Positions 1-5,879 are shown, counted from the first letter of the stretch. The stretch is DNA of 8,342 nt from Caldora sp. SIO3E6 (GCA_010672185.1 JAAHHL010000246.1:1-8342), one strand, 5' to 3'. Numbers and translations: made by a program. Notes: generated by a model not told the origin, from the letters alone.

Positions 1-1
1 T

Positions 2-901
2 CAACTGTCTACTACAGATCAAGTACCAGAATTGGCAGTTAAACCCAACAGTAGTAATCATGAGCAACCCACTTATTTTCTTGAGCCGCAGACACCTCCT
101 GCTGAAGCCGTAATTACTCAAGTTGAAGGTAAGCAGGTAGAGTTATGGCTTGGTGGTCTTCAACCAAAGATTCTATCAGCCTTTGCTAAAGGTTCTGTAC
201 TAGCGATTATCGATCAAGCTAATCAGGAGCAGGGGTTGGTACAGTTGGAATCTCGTCAAGGCTTGGTGGGAAAAGGTAAAGTGTTGGCAGCATCTCCTCA
301 TATTCTCCGACCAGGAGCTTTACTGCAAGAGCGAGTGCGGGGCATTCCTAAAAATTTGACTTTACGTATTGCTATTGATCCATCCCTAGAGAAAGACCAA
401 ACAAAGGCAAAACAAGCTTTACAAGGAATTAAAGGCATCGAAGTATTACCGCTACAACTAGGGGAAGTTGACTATATCCTCAGTCGTATGACTACCCCAC
501 ATCAGCAAGAATTAGCCTCATCACCAGAAGCAACTCTCCCGCCTGTGGGTAGTATTGGTTTATTTTCCCCAAGCCAGAAGCTGGTTCCTGACTCCTTTGG
601 TGCCCCGGAGGAAACAATACAACAGGCAGTCACTCGCCTCCGAGCCAAACTCAAGTCTTTATTAGCAGTGCGCTTGGTAAAATTAGCACTCAATAGTAAT
701 TCATCGCGGTTGCAGGTAGCAGCAACCTTGACTTTACAGGGTAATGAGCAAGCAGTAATTAGTGAAGCTGTTACAGTTCGGGGTATGAACAGGAGTTTAA
801 CCCCAAACCAAGCTACCAGTGCTGGGCTCAATAGCACTATTCCTAGGATTAAACCAGGACAACCTGTTCTCTGTTCATTCTACAAAATAAATCCGGACTA
901 A
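2..901 (+). CDS. Caspase-family (peptidase C14-like) protein, C-terminal part
   Basis: The frame is open from the first bases of the window to a TAA at 899-901, so the true start and any catalytic His/Cys domain lie upstream. A TTG at 32 is not needed as a start. The visible ~299 residues resemble, from memory, the C-terminal non-catalytic region of cyanobacterial caspase-like proteins. These have a segment of the type 'LTLRIAIDPSLE' followed by a stretch ending 'EVDYILSRMT', then 'GSIGLFSPSQKLVPDSFG' and a helix rich in Ala, Leu and Lys. No p20 catalytic motif is visible here, so the family call rests on this C-terminal pattern alone. The last ~80 residues look beta-rich and may form a DUF4384-like module. 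The gene faces the minus-strand block on its right and shares an intergenic hairpin with it. Nothing links it functionally to the mobile DNA; it may mark the edge of the resident chromosome. Confidence 0.65.
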   Translation, partial: QLSTTDQVPELAVKPNSSNHEQPTYFLEPQTPPAEAVITQVEGKQVELWLGGLQPKILSAFAKGSVLAIIDQANQEQGLVQLESRQGLVGKGKVLAASPHILRPGALLQERVRGIPKNLTLRIAIDPSLEKDQTKAKQALQGIKGIEVLPLQLGEVDYILSRMTTPHQQELASSPEATLPPVGSIGLFSPSQKLVPDSFGAPEETIQQAVTRLRAKLKSLLAVRLVKLALNSNSSRLQVAATLTLQGNEQAVISEAVTVRGMNRSLTPNQATSAGLNSTIPRIKPGQPVLCSFYKINPD

Positions 902-904
902 TAA

Positions 905-931
905 AAGGAGGGGAACTGATATCCCCTCCTT
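905..931 (-). terminator. Rho-independent terminator between converging genes
   Basis: A perfect 9-bp inverted repeat (AAGGAGGGG and CCCCTCCTT) surrounds a 9-nt loop. On the minus strand the stem is followed by TTTTAT, so it best serves the minus-strand block whose last stop is at 939. On the plus strand it begins 4 bases after the caspase-family stop but lacks a T tract, so it may only protect that transcript's 3' end. Confidence 0.75.
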
Positions 932-938
932 CGGTCAG

Positions 939-1238
939 CTATTCTAAGGGTGTATTTTCCAAGAACGTCTTTGCCGCACCCCCAATAAATATGGAGAGGT
1001 TTATTATGCCTTTAAGTGTCAAATGCCCGTTAGCCAAGTGCCTGCCAAGCACAAGCGCCATGTAATCTGTATCTTCTTTTAGGTTTGGCAGACGAAACAA
1101 ATGAAAGTCAACCAGACCTTCCTTAATTTCTCCATAGAGATCTTCTTGAGATACAGGTCTATCCAGTATTACGACTTGAGCGAACTTCTCATGAATTTCC
1201 ACAAAGAAGTTCTCATGGTAAAACCTTAATTGATACAT
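939..1238 (-). CDS. Hypothetical 99-aa protein overlapping the recombinase gene
   Basis: I do not recognise this protein. Its ATG (1236-1238) lies inside the 3' end of the recombinase gene and the two overlap by 13 nt, which suggests translational coupling. An AAGGA Shine-Dalgarno sequence sits 9 nt upstream, so the start is well supported. The product is compact, has no signal peptide or clear membrane helix, and looks alpha/beta. The N-terminal half is hydrophobic-acidic ('FAQVVILDRPVSQEDLY') and the C-terminal end has 'LSIFIGGAAKTFLE' (81-94). That end faintly resembles the C-terminal motif of the two small paralogues at 2903-3465 (see findings). The terminator at 905-931 follows directly. 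The arrangement suggests a partner or regulator of the recombinase, but that is inference. Confidence 0.7.
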   Translation of the reverse strand: MYQLRFYHENFFVEIHEKFAQVVILDRPVSQEDLYGEIKEGLVDFHLFRLPNLKEDTDYMALVLGRHLANGHLTLKGIINLSIFIGGAAKTFLENTPLE

Positions 1239-2623
1239 CGTTTCAATTCCTTAAACAACAACTTGCAAGCGTACCCAGCGGTACGCATGATAATCAAATT
1301 CCCGAAACCCTTCCGGACTTCGGTTTGTTTGAGCCCCTTAGTGAGGGAATCCTTGAGACTCTGCTCTATATTGCTCATCAGTAGCTGGGAAAGAAGCTCT
1401 AGCTGAGTATCAAAATTAGCAGCCTGCTCCTTCTTGATGAGCGGCTTCATCTGGTTGTTGATGAGATTTTTGATCTTCCGCTGTGATGACTTCAGTTCTC
1501 GCTTGATCGTTTGCGATCGCGCAGCTTCCTCCGAACCGTAAAGCGCTGCTGCTTGTTTGTCATAATACTCTGCCACCTTGACACATTGAGGAGTTAGGGG
1601 ACGAGACTTCTTGGAGGCAATCACGGTGAGTACCCACAAATACCAAGCAGACCTACACATCTTACTCCCTGAACCGGACTTAAACCGGGTTTCATCCCCA
1701 GAGCTGTCCTCCACGCCCGCGCACCCTAACCGCTTTTTGAATTGTGGAAGGGAGTCGTACTTACTGATAGGGTATATCTGAGAGATGAATATCGCTTGAG
1801 TCCGTGACTTCATGCCAAAGTCTTCCATCACTCGCCGGTATTTTTCCACTACTGGGGAGCAAAGGAGACGAGCCAGCTCCTCTTCAATTTCCCTCTCGAT
1901 AAGATGAAAATTGCACAATTGAGTGGCTAGTTTTCTGGTAAAGTAAGAAATATTTCCACCATATTGTGAGGAAACAGATTTCGCCCACAGCTTCTCGTAC
2001 ATAGCTTGTGTTCGAGGATGTACCTTGTGACCTGCTAGCCATGCCCACAAAGGAGCTAATCCAGAATCATTGGGGACTGATACCCTTAGCGATACTTCAG
2101 GAAATTCCTCAGCTAACTGCTGTCTCAACCGGTTAATAATTGGACTTTGCATCCGGTTAAGAGACTGTAGGTGAAGGTAATTCTCCCTCAGTTTTTTGGG
2201 TATACCCGGTGAGAATTGGAGAAACATCTCGTCTCTACCATAGTTGTCCCAGAGGTACGAACATAGAGCTAGTGCGTCAGCCAAATCGTTTTTGTCTGGG
2301 AGCTTGTGGCCTAACCGGTGGTGCTTGACTTCCGAATGTCCCACCCAGTAAACAGCTATGTTCTCAACCTCACAGACCTTAGCAATAAGGGCGGAATAGT
2401 ACATTCCTGTAGGTTCGAGGGCGACAGCAGCGGGGTTCAACCTTAAAAAATCATTGATTCCCCCTTGGGTAAAGTAAAAGCTGAGTTCGTCTTCCTTAGG
2501 GTTACGCGATCGCGTCTTCCCTTGTTCGCGCCACAGCTGTTTTACATTCTTTGGTCGCTCTGTTAATGGCCAACAGACAATGTGGTCTTTACAGACATCA
2601 CATCCGACAAATACTTGTTTCAT
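1226..2623 (-). CDS. IS110-family DEDD recombinase/transposase, long variant
   Basis: A 465-aa protein with the two IS110 domains. The N-terminal RuvC-like DEDD domain shows D9 in 'VGCDVCKD', E70 in 'ALEPTGMYY', and D113 and D116 in 'KNDLADA', matching the usual D, E, D-x2-D layout. The C-terminal Transposase_20 domain has 'GCAGVEDSSGDETRF' followed by 'SGSKMCRSAWY', and S308 is the likely catalytic serine. Between them lies a long helical region (about 140-280). Family members are commonly 300-400 aa; this one has an extra ~15-residue segment near 30-50 and a ~125-residue basic C-terminal extension after 340. The ATG at 2623 has AGGA 7 nt upstream. The frame is intact and contains two HIP1 sites (1513, 2506), implying long residence in a cyanobacterium. 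IS110 enzymes use a bridge RNA to pair donor and target DNA; relatives such as Piv invert DNA. I cannot fix element ends, so this could be an IS or a resident recombinase. Confidence 0.85.
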   Translation of the reverse strand: MKQVFVGCDVCKDHIVCWPLTERPKNVKQLWREQGKTRSRNPKEDELSFYFTQGGINDFLRLNPAAVALEPTGMYYSALIAKVCEVENIAVYWVGHSEVKHHRLGHKLPDKNDLADALALCSYLWDNYGRDEMFLQFSPGIPKKLRENYLHLQSLNRMQSPIINRLRQQLAEEFPEVSLRVSVPNDSGLAPLWAWLAGHKVHPRTQAMYEKLWAKSVSSQYGGNISYFTRKLATQLCNFHLIEREIEEELARLLCSPVVEKYRRVMEDFGMKSRTQAIFISQIYPISKYDSLPQFKKRLGCAGVEDSSGDETRFKSGSGSKMCRSAWYLWVLTVIASKKSRPLTPQCVKVAEYYDKQAAALYGSEEAARSQTIKRELKSSQRKIKNLINNQMKPLIKKEQAANFDTQLELLSQLLMSNIEQSLKDSLTKGLKQTEVRKGFGNLIIMRTAGYACKLLFKELKRCIN

Positions 2624-2639
2624 TTAGTTTTCCTGGTTC

Positions 2640-2896
2640 GGTCTGGGAGGTATTGCGCTCACACCAGTTTTGCCGTCACGAATCTCCCGCATTTGTTCAA
2701 CAATTCATTCTTCAACGGCCTAGGTGAGTGAGGTGGAAGCAGGGCGCCGACATGAAATTGTACATTCGCTAGAACACTTCACTTCTCATCTGCATACCCT
2801 GCTTGACCCTCAATCCCGGAACCAATGGTTCCAGGAGCGATTGAGTTGCGCGACTCAACCGCATCCCGCCTATTTCTATGAATAGGTCGGGTGCGA
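2640..2896 (-). ncRNA. Candidate bridge RNA region upstream of the IS110-type recombinase
   Basis: This 279-bp gap between the 102-aa gene and the recombinase start contains no ORF I would support, but ordered stem-loops. In minus-strand order these are: a stem at 2860-2895 (6 bp AATAGG/CCTATT loop-proximal, then an interrupted outer stem); GGTTGAGT with ACTCAATC (2839-2860); GGAACC with GGTTCC around a 3-nt loop (2818-2832); a perfect 8-bp stem AAGCAGGG/CCCTGCTT (2737-2744 with 2797-2804) closing a 52-nt loop; and GGGAG/CTCCC (2645-2649 with 2684-2688) closing a 34-nt loop. IS110-group bridge RNAs lie just upstream of the transposase gene and have a 5' stem-loop followed by two large internal loops that pair with target and donor. 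The order fits that plan. Boundaries are approximate and expression is unproven; part of it could simply be a 5' UTR with repeats. Confidence 0.4.
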
Positions 2897-2902
2897 GTGA
2901 GT

Positions 2903-3211
2903 TTACAACTTAATGTCTAAGAATTCGTCGAGTTCTTCAGACATTGCTCCCTTGAGCAGTTCTTGCTGTTTCTTACGTAAAAGCATCAGCTCAGCCACGA
3001 CATTAGTAGCACTATGCGCTCCAACAAAAACAACCTCATTGCCAGGGAGTTTGAGATTTAATTGGTTTACTTTTTTAGAACCTTTGTCCAGATAAACGTC
3101 AATACGCTTGACATTATTTAGGTTGATGAACGTCCCAATACAACCATGATTAAAGTTGCGTTGAGGAAGGTAGAGTAAATACGGTGGAACCATCCCATTA
3201 AGCTGTTCCAT
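2903..3211 (-). CDS. Small hypothetical protein, paralogue of its upstream neighbour
   Basis: A 102-aa protein of unknown function. The ATG at 3209-3211 has a strong Shine-Dalgarno AAAGGAG 9 nt upstream, which fixes the start even though it lies 94 nt inside the upstream gene. Visible features are an early aromatic/hydrophobic stretch ending in Leu-Pro (15-16), 'FINLNNV' around 28-34, a core 'VVFVGAHSATNVVAEL' (60-75) and an acidic C-terminal tail rich in Glu and Lys (79-102). The Leu-Pro, Ile-Asn-Leu (29-31 in both) and hydrophobic-Gly-(x)-His-Ser-Ala positions line up with the 115-aa protein encoded just upstream, so the pair is probably a tandem duplication. No signal peptide is apparent. 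It is followed by the structured region and the recombinase gene. Confidence 0.75.
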   Translation of the reverse strand: MEQLNGMVPPYLLYLPQRNFNHGCIGTFINLNNVKRIDVYLDKGSKKVNQLNLKLPGNEVVFVGAHSATNVVAELMLLRKKQQELLKGAMSEELDEFLDIKL

Positions 3212-3465
3212 AAATTCGATCTCCTTTCTACTTTTTGGTTGAGTTTTTCAATTTCCTGTAGCAGCAGGTCAGCTGAATGACCAAAGAAAACTAAGGTTGA
3301 ACCGTTGATCATCGTGACACTGACTGCTGGTTCTTCTAGTTCGACAATGAGTGCTACATCTGCGACATGGACTAAATTAATGTGTCTGCCACCTCCTTCG
3401 GAATAGGGTAGGAACACAAACCAACTGTAGGGAACAAATTTCCCTGATTTTTGAGGTATAATCAT
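3118..3465 (-). CDS. Small hypothetical protein, first of a tandem paralogue pair
   Basis: A 115-aa protein of unknown function. I prefer the ATG at 3463-3465. The in-frame ATG at 3507 would add 14 residues encoded partly by a HIP1 octamer and absent from the paralogue, and neither start has a clear Shine-Dalgarno. The protein shows 'VPYSWFVFLP' (11-20), 'HINLVHVADVALIVELEE' (28-45) and 'LVFFGHSADLLLQEIEKL' (58-75), co-linear with the 102-aa protein encoded downstream. The last ~31 residues are translated from DNA that also encodes the start of that next gene in another frame. They have no counterpart in the paralogue, so they may be an extension gained by loss of an older stop. The large 94-nt overlap suggests coupled translation. 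Two HIP1 octamers (3494, 3515) fill the gap to the upstream gene. Confidence 0.65.
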   Translation of the reverse strand: MIIPQKSGKFVPYSWFVFLPYSEGGGRHINLVHVADVALIVELEEPAVSVTMINGSTLVFFGHSADLLLQEIEKLNQKVERRSNLWNSLMGWFHRIYSTFLNATLIMVVLGRSST

Positions 3466-3533
3466 AGGCGAACAATGACGAATTGATGTGTGTGCGATCG
3501 CCGTCATCCATGATGCGATCGCATTTAACTATC

Positions 3534-4205
3534 TCAGCGGATGCTTTGTAAGATTACCCAGTTTGGTTCGGGGTAAACTTTGCGTAAAGTGGCAACTGCT
3601 GTCCTGGCTACTTCGAGGTTGTCATAAGTTCCAGAAGTGTGAAATGACATCTTATTGTCTGTGTTCTTAATAAAGAAACCACAGCAATAGCGAGGTGATG
3701 GAGGGTTGATGCTAACGGAAATTGGGTAGCAAGAAATCACGTTATGCTCAGTGTCTTGGATGAACTGATCTATTTCTTCCGGGGAAATATCCCGCCGATT
3801 GGCATAATATTGGAGGCCAGCTTGCCTTGCTACTTCAGCTGCATCAAGCCCATTCATCGCCCCTATGTAGGCAGACAGTTCACCAATCAGTGCCAGCTGG
3901 TCAAAGATAAAAGCCTTCCTGTCTTGAGTTAAGTCATGAAAGGTTGCCCCTGCCGTGAACTCAGAGTTGAGTCCCTCGACTACATTAAGGTCTACAAACC
4001 GGTCTGCCCCCGCGTGCAGTGCAGTGAGCAACCCTTGTAGTCTCAGCTGGTGCTTTTGTGATTGGTTAGCTGGATGGAATTTAGCTCCGTGTATTTGCAC
4101 AGCCAGGAAGATTGCATACTTCAGTGACAACTTAAGTTCAATCAATCCAGGTGAGCCAACTTGTTTCCGACAGAGTACCTCAATCAATTCTGATTCTTTA
4201 TTCAT
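3534..4205 (-). CDS. Hypothetical 223-aa protein, first gene of the minus-strand block
   Basis: I do not recognise this protein. It appears to have two parts. Residues 1-150 are predicted mainly helical from their composition, with 'LKYAIFLAVQIHGAKFHPA' near 27-45 and 'LALIGELSAYIGAMNGLDAAEVARQ' later on. Residues 155-223 look like a small alpha/beta module ending 'VARTAVATLRKVYPEPNWVI'. No signal peptide or confident membrane helix is present. The ATG at 4203-4205 is the first in frame; no strong Shine-Dalgarno is visible and a HIP1 octamer (4212-4219) lies immediately upstream. The next gene starts 68 nt downstream on the same strand, so it could lead the block that includes the paralogue pair and the recombinase. 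A role with them is only suggested by position. Confidence 0.65.
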   Translation of the reverse strand: MNKESELIEVLCRKQVGSPGLIELKLSLKYAIFLAVQIHGAKFHPANQSQKHQLRLQGLLTALHAGADRFVDLNVVEGLNSEFTAGATFHDLTQDRKAFIFDQLALIGELSAYIGAMNGLDAAEVARQAGLQYYANRRDISPEEIDQFIQDTEHNVISCYPISVSINPPSPRYCCGFFIKNTDNKMSFHTSGTYDNLEVARTAVATLRKVYPEPNWVILQSIR

Positions 4206-4540
4206 TTATTCGCGATCGCACAAGTTTTTAGCTCATACGATTTGGTAGAAGTGCTGGAACATGAAAATCGAGCTTGGCTGGTATCCGCTGTTACCTCCGT
4301 TTCTAGTAAAGCTTGACAAATCTCACCGAAATTATTAGCAGCACAATCTGCCAGAGCCTGACATCTCAACCTCTTCAATGGTCAGTCCTCAAGCGGTATT
4401 ACTCGTGATACCAATAGTTTTTGAATTAATCGTGGGTGAGTAATATTGGGTTACTAACTGCCGAACAGGGTGCTTTATCTGCTGGCAGTTAGTATTGTTG
4501 TTCTCAAGAAGCGGGACATTTGTTCCTCTTCCATGTCATC
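4206..4540. other. Divergent intergenic region
   Basis: These 335 bases separate the minus-strand block from the plus-strand XRE gene and should hold promoters for both. I see no supportable ORF or RNA gene. They contain a HIP1 octamer at 4212, a small inverted repeat GGTAT/ATACC (4395-4399 and 4408-4412), a weak -10-like TAATAT at 4441, and the long inverted repeat listed separately at 4452-4494. No convincing -35/-10 pair could be placed for either gene. Confidence 0.5.
4452..4494. promoter_or_regulatory. 11-bp inverted repeat upstream of the XRE gene
   Basis: TACTAACTGCC (4452-4462) and GGCAGTTAGTA (4484-4494) form a perfect 11-bp inverted repeat with a 21-nt spacer, ending 46 nt before the XRE start codon. 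It could be an operator for the adjacent regulator or a hairpin in its 5' leader. Two half-sites two helical turns apart would suit a dimeric repressor. Which is correct cannot be told from sequence. Confidence 0.5.
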
Positions 4541-4837
4541 ATGGTAAAAGGTAAAGACGAAAAACGCAACCCCAACTCAGAAATGATTAGGCAATTGAGG
4601 TCGAAGCTAGGTCTTACTCAGACTCAAATGGCGCAAAAATTTCAAATGAGCACTAGAGGTTGGCGGCGTTATGAGGAGGGTAGTAGAGAACCTAGATTGT
4701 CATTCTGGCAAGTGAAAACACTAATAAAACTGATGAACGATGCCAATTTATCCCTTGATATTCTCCCAGATCCACCAAGCGACGCTGGAGGGAAAAACCA
4801 AGAAAACTTAGCCAGTGAGTCCCCAAATGGAGACTAG
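4541..4837 (+). CDS. XRE/Cro-CI-type HTH regulator
   Basis: A 98-aa DNA-binding protein. The helix-turn-helix runs from about residue 14 to 65, with helix 2 'TQTQMAQKF' (26-34), recognition helix 'STRGWRRYEEG' (37-47) and the following 'RLSFWQVKTL'. A lysine-rich N-terminus precedes it and a polar, probably disordered tail follows (77-98). I chose the ATG at 4541; a TTG at 4520 would add 'LFLFHVI' ahead of a typical basic N-terminus, and neither has a Shine-Dalgarno. Family members of this size act as repressors or plasmid/phage control proteins, often autoregulated. The inverted repeat at 4452-4494 is a natural candidate operator. The gene ends 28 nt before the 233-aa gene, so the two are probably co-transcribed. 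Confidence 0.85.
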   Translation: MVKGKDEKRNPNSEMIRQLRSKLGLTQTQMAQKFQMSTRGWRRYEEGSREPRLSFWQVKTLIKLMNDANLSLDILPDPPSDAGGKNQENLASESPNGD

Positions 4838-4865
4838 TACATAAGTAGTTCAATAAGCTGCGCAG

Positions 4866-5567
4866 ATGGAACAAAAACCACTATTTGACCTAAGTGATTT
4901 TACTCAGTCTCCACCGGACAACAAGGCTATTTCCCCGGAGATTGTTGCTCCCAGTAAGCGTGGCAGCGGGAAGCGCAGCGCACAAGGTGGTAATTCCCAA
5001 TTCCCCATTCCGAACAGTTCCATCACTTCCATCGATGTAAGTGATGGAACTAATCAGATTCCGGAAAGTTCCAGCACTTCTGGTGATGGAAATTGGAAAA
5101 ACTTCAGTGGTCACAGTGATGAACATATCCAACAGACTTTGAGACTGGCTGAAGTAAAAAGTTCCTTGGAGTACAGGGGAGTGATCGGGGAATTGGGAAT
5201 TAGTCCTAATTACTGCGTTGTTCACATGATTTTTGTGGAAGGTCTCCAAGATTTCGCGATCGCGGTCGGAACCTATGATGTTCGGGATGCCTTTCTTATA
5301 TTCATGGAGGTGATTGATGAGGTGCTGGCAAACCAACAGTTAGGGTGCAGTTCCATTAGTGAGCGCACCCTAACCAAGATAATTACCAGACCCAAGTTAG
5401 GGCGCAGTACCACCGATGACCGCACCCTGACCAAACAGTCAAAAGGCCATCTGGTGGAGAAAACCATCAAGGGAACTCGCCAGTTGTATCGACGCTGGAG
5501 GGAAGGAGGGAAATACCGATCAGAATGGGTTAGGTCACTTGGACCAGCTCACAAGGAAATTAAGTAG
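4866..5567 (+). CDS. Hypothetical 233-aa protein with repeat-derived segments
   Basis: Function unknown. Residues 1-80 are low-complexity and rich in Ser, Pro, Asn and Gly; much of 43-78 is encoded by heptad repeats and long palindromes, so this part is probably a disordered, repeat-derived insertion. Residues 85-158 form the conserved-looking core, with a hydrophobic patch 'YCVVHMIFVEGLQDFAIAV' (116-134) and 'DAFLIFMEVIDEVLAN' (141-156). Residues 159-195 are an imperfect 19-residue tandem repeat carrying RTLTK twice. The C-terminus 'GTRQLYRRWREGGKYRSEW' (203-221) resembles the Tyr-Arg-Trp-Arg-x-Gly-Lys motif of small DNA-associated domains such as DUF6788-like proteins (recalled, not checked). 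It follows the XRE gene by 28 nt and is probably in the same operon. No strong Shine-Dalgarno is visible before the ATG at 4866. A HIP1 octamer lies at 5256. Confidence 0.65.
   Translation: MEQKPLFDLSDFTQSPPDNKAISPEIVAPSKRGSGKRSAQGGNSQFPIPNSSITSIDVSDGTNQIPESSSTSGDGNWKNFSGHSDEHIQQTLRLAEVKSSLEYRGVIGELGISPNYCVVHMIFVEGLQDFAIAVGTYDVRDAFLIFMEVIDEVLANQQLGCSSISERTLTKIITRPKLGRSTTDDRTLTKQSKGHLVEKTIKGTRQLYRRWREGGKYRSEWVRSLGPAHKEIK
4994..5014. repeat. Short tandem heptad repeat (3 units, TTCCCMA type)
   Basis: Three consecutive 7-mers follow the pattern TTCCCAA, TTCCCCA and TTCCGAA. Heptad short tandem repeats are a known feature of Nostoc-type genomes. Here they lie in frame within the 233-aa gene. The 15-mer at 4992-5006 recurs in perfect inverted orientation at 5187-5201. 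Confidence 0.6.
5016..5051. repeat. 36-bp near-perfect palindrome inside the coding sequence
   Basis: AGTTCCATCACTT (5016-5028) is perfectly complementary to 5039-5051, and the centre (5030-5037, CATCGATG) is itself palindromic. The only mismatch is at 5029/5038. A related, weaker copy follows at 5069-5091 (TTCCAGCAC with GTGATGGAA, one mismatch), with TTCCGGAA at 5059-5066 between them. This looks like an inserted small palindromic repeat element with a degenerate second copy. Confidence 0.75.
5337..5435. repeat. 57-bp-period imperfect tandem repeat with internal inverted repeats
   Basis: Two units of 57 nt start at about 5337 and 5394 and are alike over roughly their first 42 nt. Each contains an inverted repeat: TTAGGGTGC (5340-5348) with GCACCCTAA (5365-5373), perfect; and TTAGGGCGC (5397-5405) with GCACCCTGA (5422-5430), degenerate. 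The 19-codon period keeps the reading frame and encodes two similar segments ending RTLTK. Confidence 0.65.
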
Positions 5568-5619
5568 CAGCAGAGAAAGTATGCGAGTCAGATTTATTTA
5601 TCAATCAGGAGAGCAAATA

Positions 5620-5817
5620 ATGAAACTGCTTCATCTTGACCACACTTACCTCCATTCAATTTGCGAGGATTACCTAACTATCCACATTGAGATAGGCATT
5701 CCCCACTTCTGGAATTTTATCAAATCTTGTCTATGTTACCGTCAGGCGGTAACTCTACAAGATCCTTACTGGGATGGGGATAGATGGGTGGAGTACGATG
5801 AGATCCGCTTTTTCTAG
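5620..5817 (+). CDS. Small hypothetical protein (65 aa)
   Basis: I do not recognise this protein. The start is chosen at ATG 5620 because AGGAG lies 8 nt upstream (5607-5611). Earlier in-frame starts (TTG 5539, ATG 5581) lack such a site, and the one at 5539 would overlap the previous gene. The product begins 'MKLLHLDHTYLHSICEDY', continues with a central hydrophobic-aromatic stretch and ends 'YWDGDRWVEYDEIRFF'. It is rich in aromatic and acidic residues with no signal peptide. It starts 52 nt after the 233-aa gene and probably belongs to the same transcript, which may end at the hairpin at 5880-5916. Confidence 0.55.
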   Translation: MKLLHLDHTYLHSICEDYLTIHIEIGIPHFWNFIKSCLCYRQAVTLQDPYWDGDRWVEYDEIRFF

Positions 5818-5879
5818 GTGAATTTCCACCTCCGCACCAAACCCAGGGATTGGCGCTTGTCCCTCAATAAAAATGCGAT

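Larger units (their letters stand above)
4992..5201. repeat. 15-bp inverted repeat pair, 180 bp apart
   Basis: AATTCCCAATTCCCC at 4992-5006 and GGGGAATTGGGAATT at 5187-5201 are exact reverse complements. They bracket the palindromes at 5016-5091. They may be the ends of a small inserted element, or only two oppositely oriented heptad repeats. A further palindrome (AATTAG/CTAATT, 5198-5211) abuts the right copy. Confidence 0.55.

Noticed and set aside
502..837. Minus-strand ORF of 111 aa inside the caspase-family gene
   Set aside because: It is antisense to a longer frame with a family-like protein sequence and has no supporting features of its own.
902..2902. Defined IS element with mapped left and right ends
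   Set aside because: IS110 elements lack conventional inverted repeats and target duplications, and I could not place ends without a second copy or empty site.
3466..3507. 14-residue N-terminal extension of the 115-aa protein
   Set aside because: Absent from its paralogue and partly encoded by a HIP1 octamer; neither start has a clear Shine-Dalgarno, so this remains a preference rather than proof.
4520..4540. TTG start at 4520 for the XRE gene
   Set aside because: It would add a hydrophobic heptapeptide before a typical basic N-terminus; the ATG at 4541 fits HTH proteins better.
4890..5336. Minus-strand ORF of 148 aa antisense to the 233-aa gene
   Set aside because: Its length reflects the palindromic repeats, which read open on both strands; the plus-strand frame has the operon context.
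5337..5435. CRISPR-like array
   Set aside because: Only two units, no distinct repeat and spacer, and the period is 19 in-frame codons of a coding gene.
5539..5619. Longer 92-aa version of the small gene from TTG 5539
   Set aside because: It overlaps the previous gene and has no ribosome binding site, while ATG 5620 has AGGAG 8 nt upstream.
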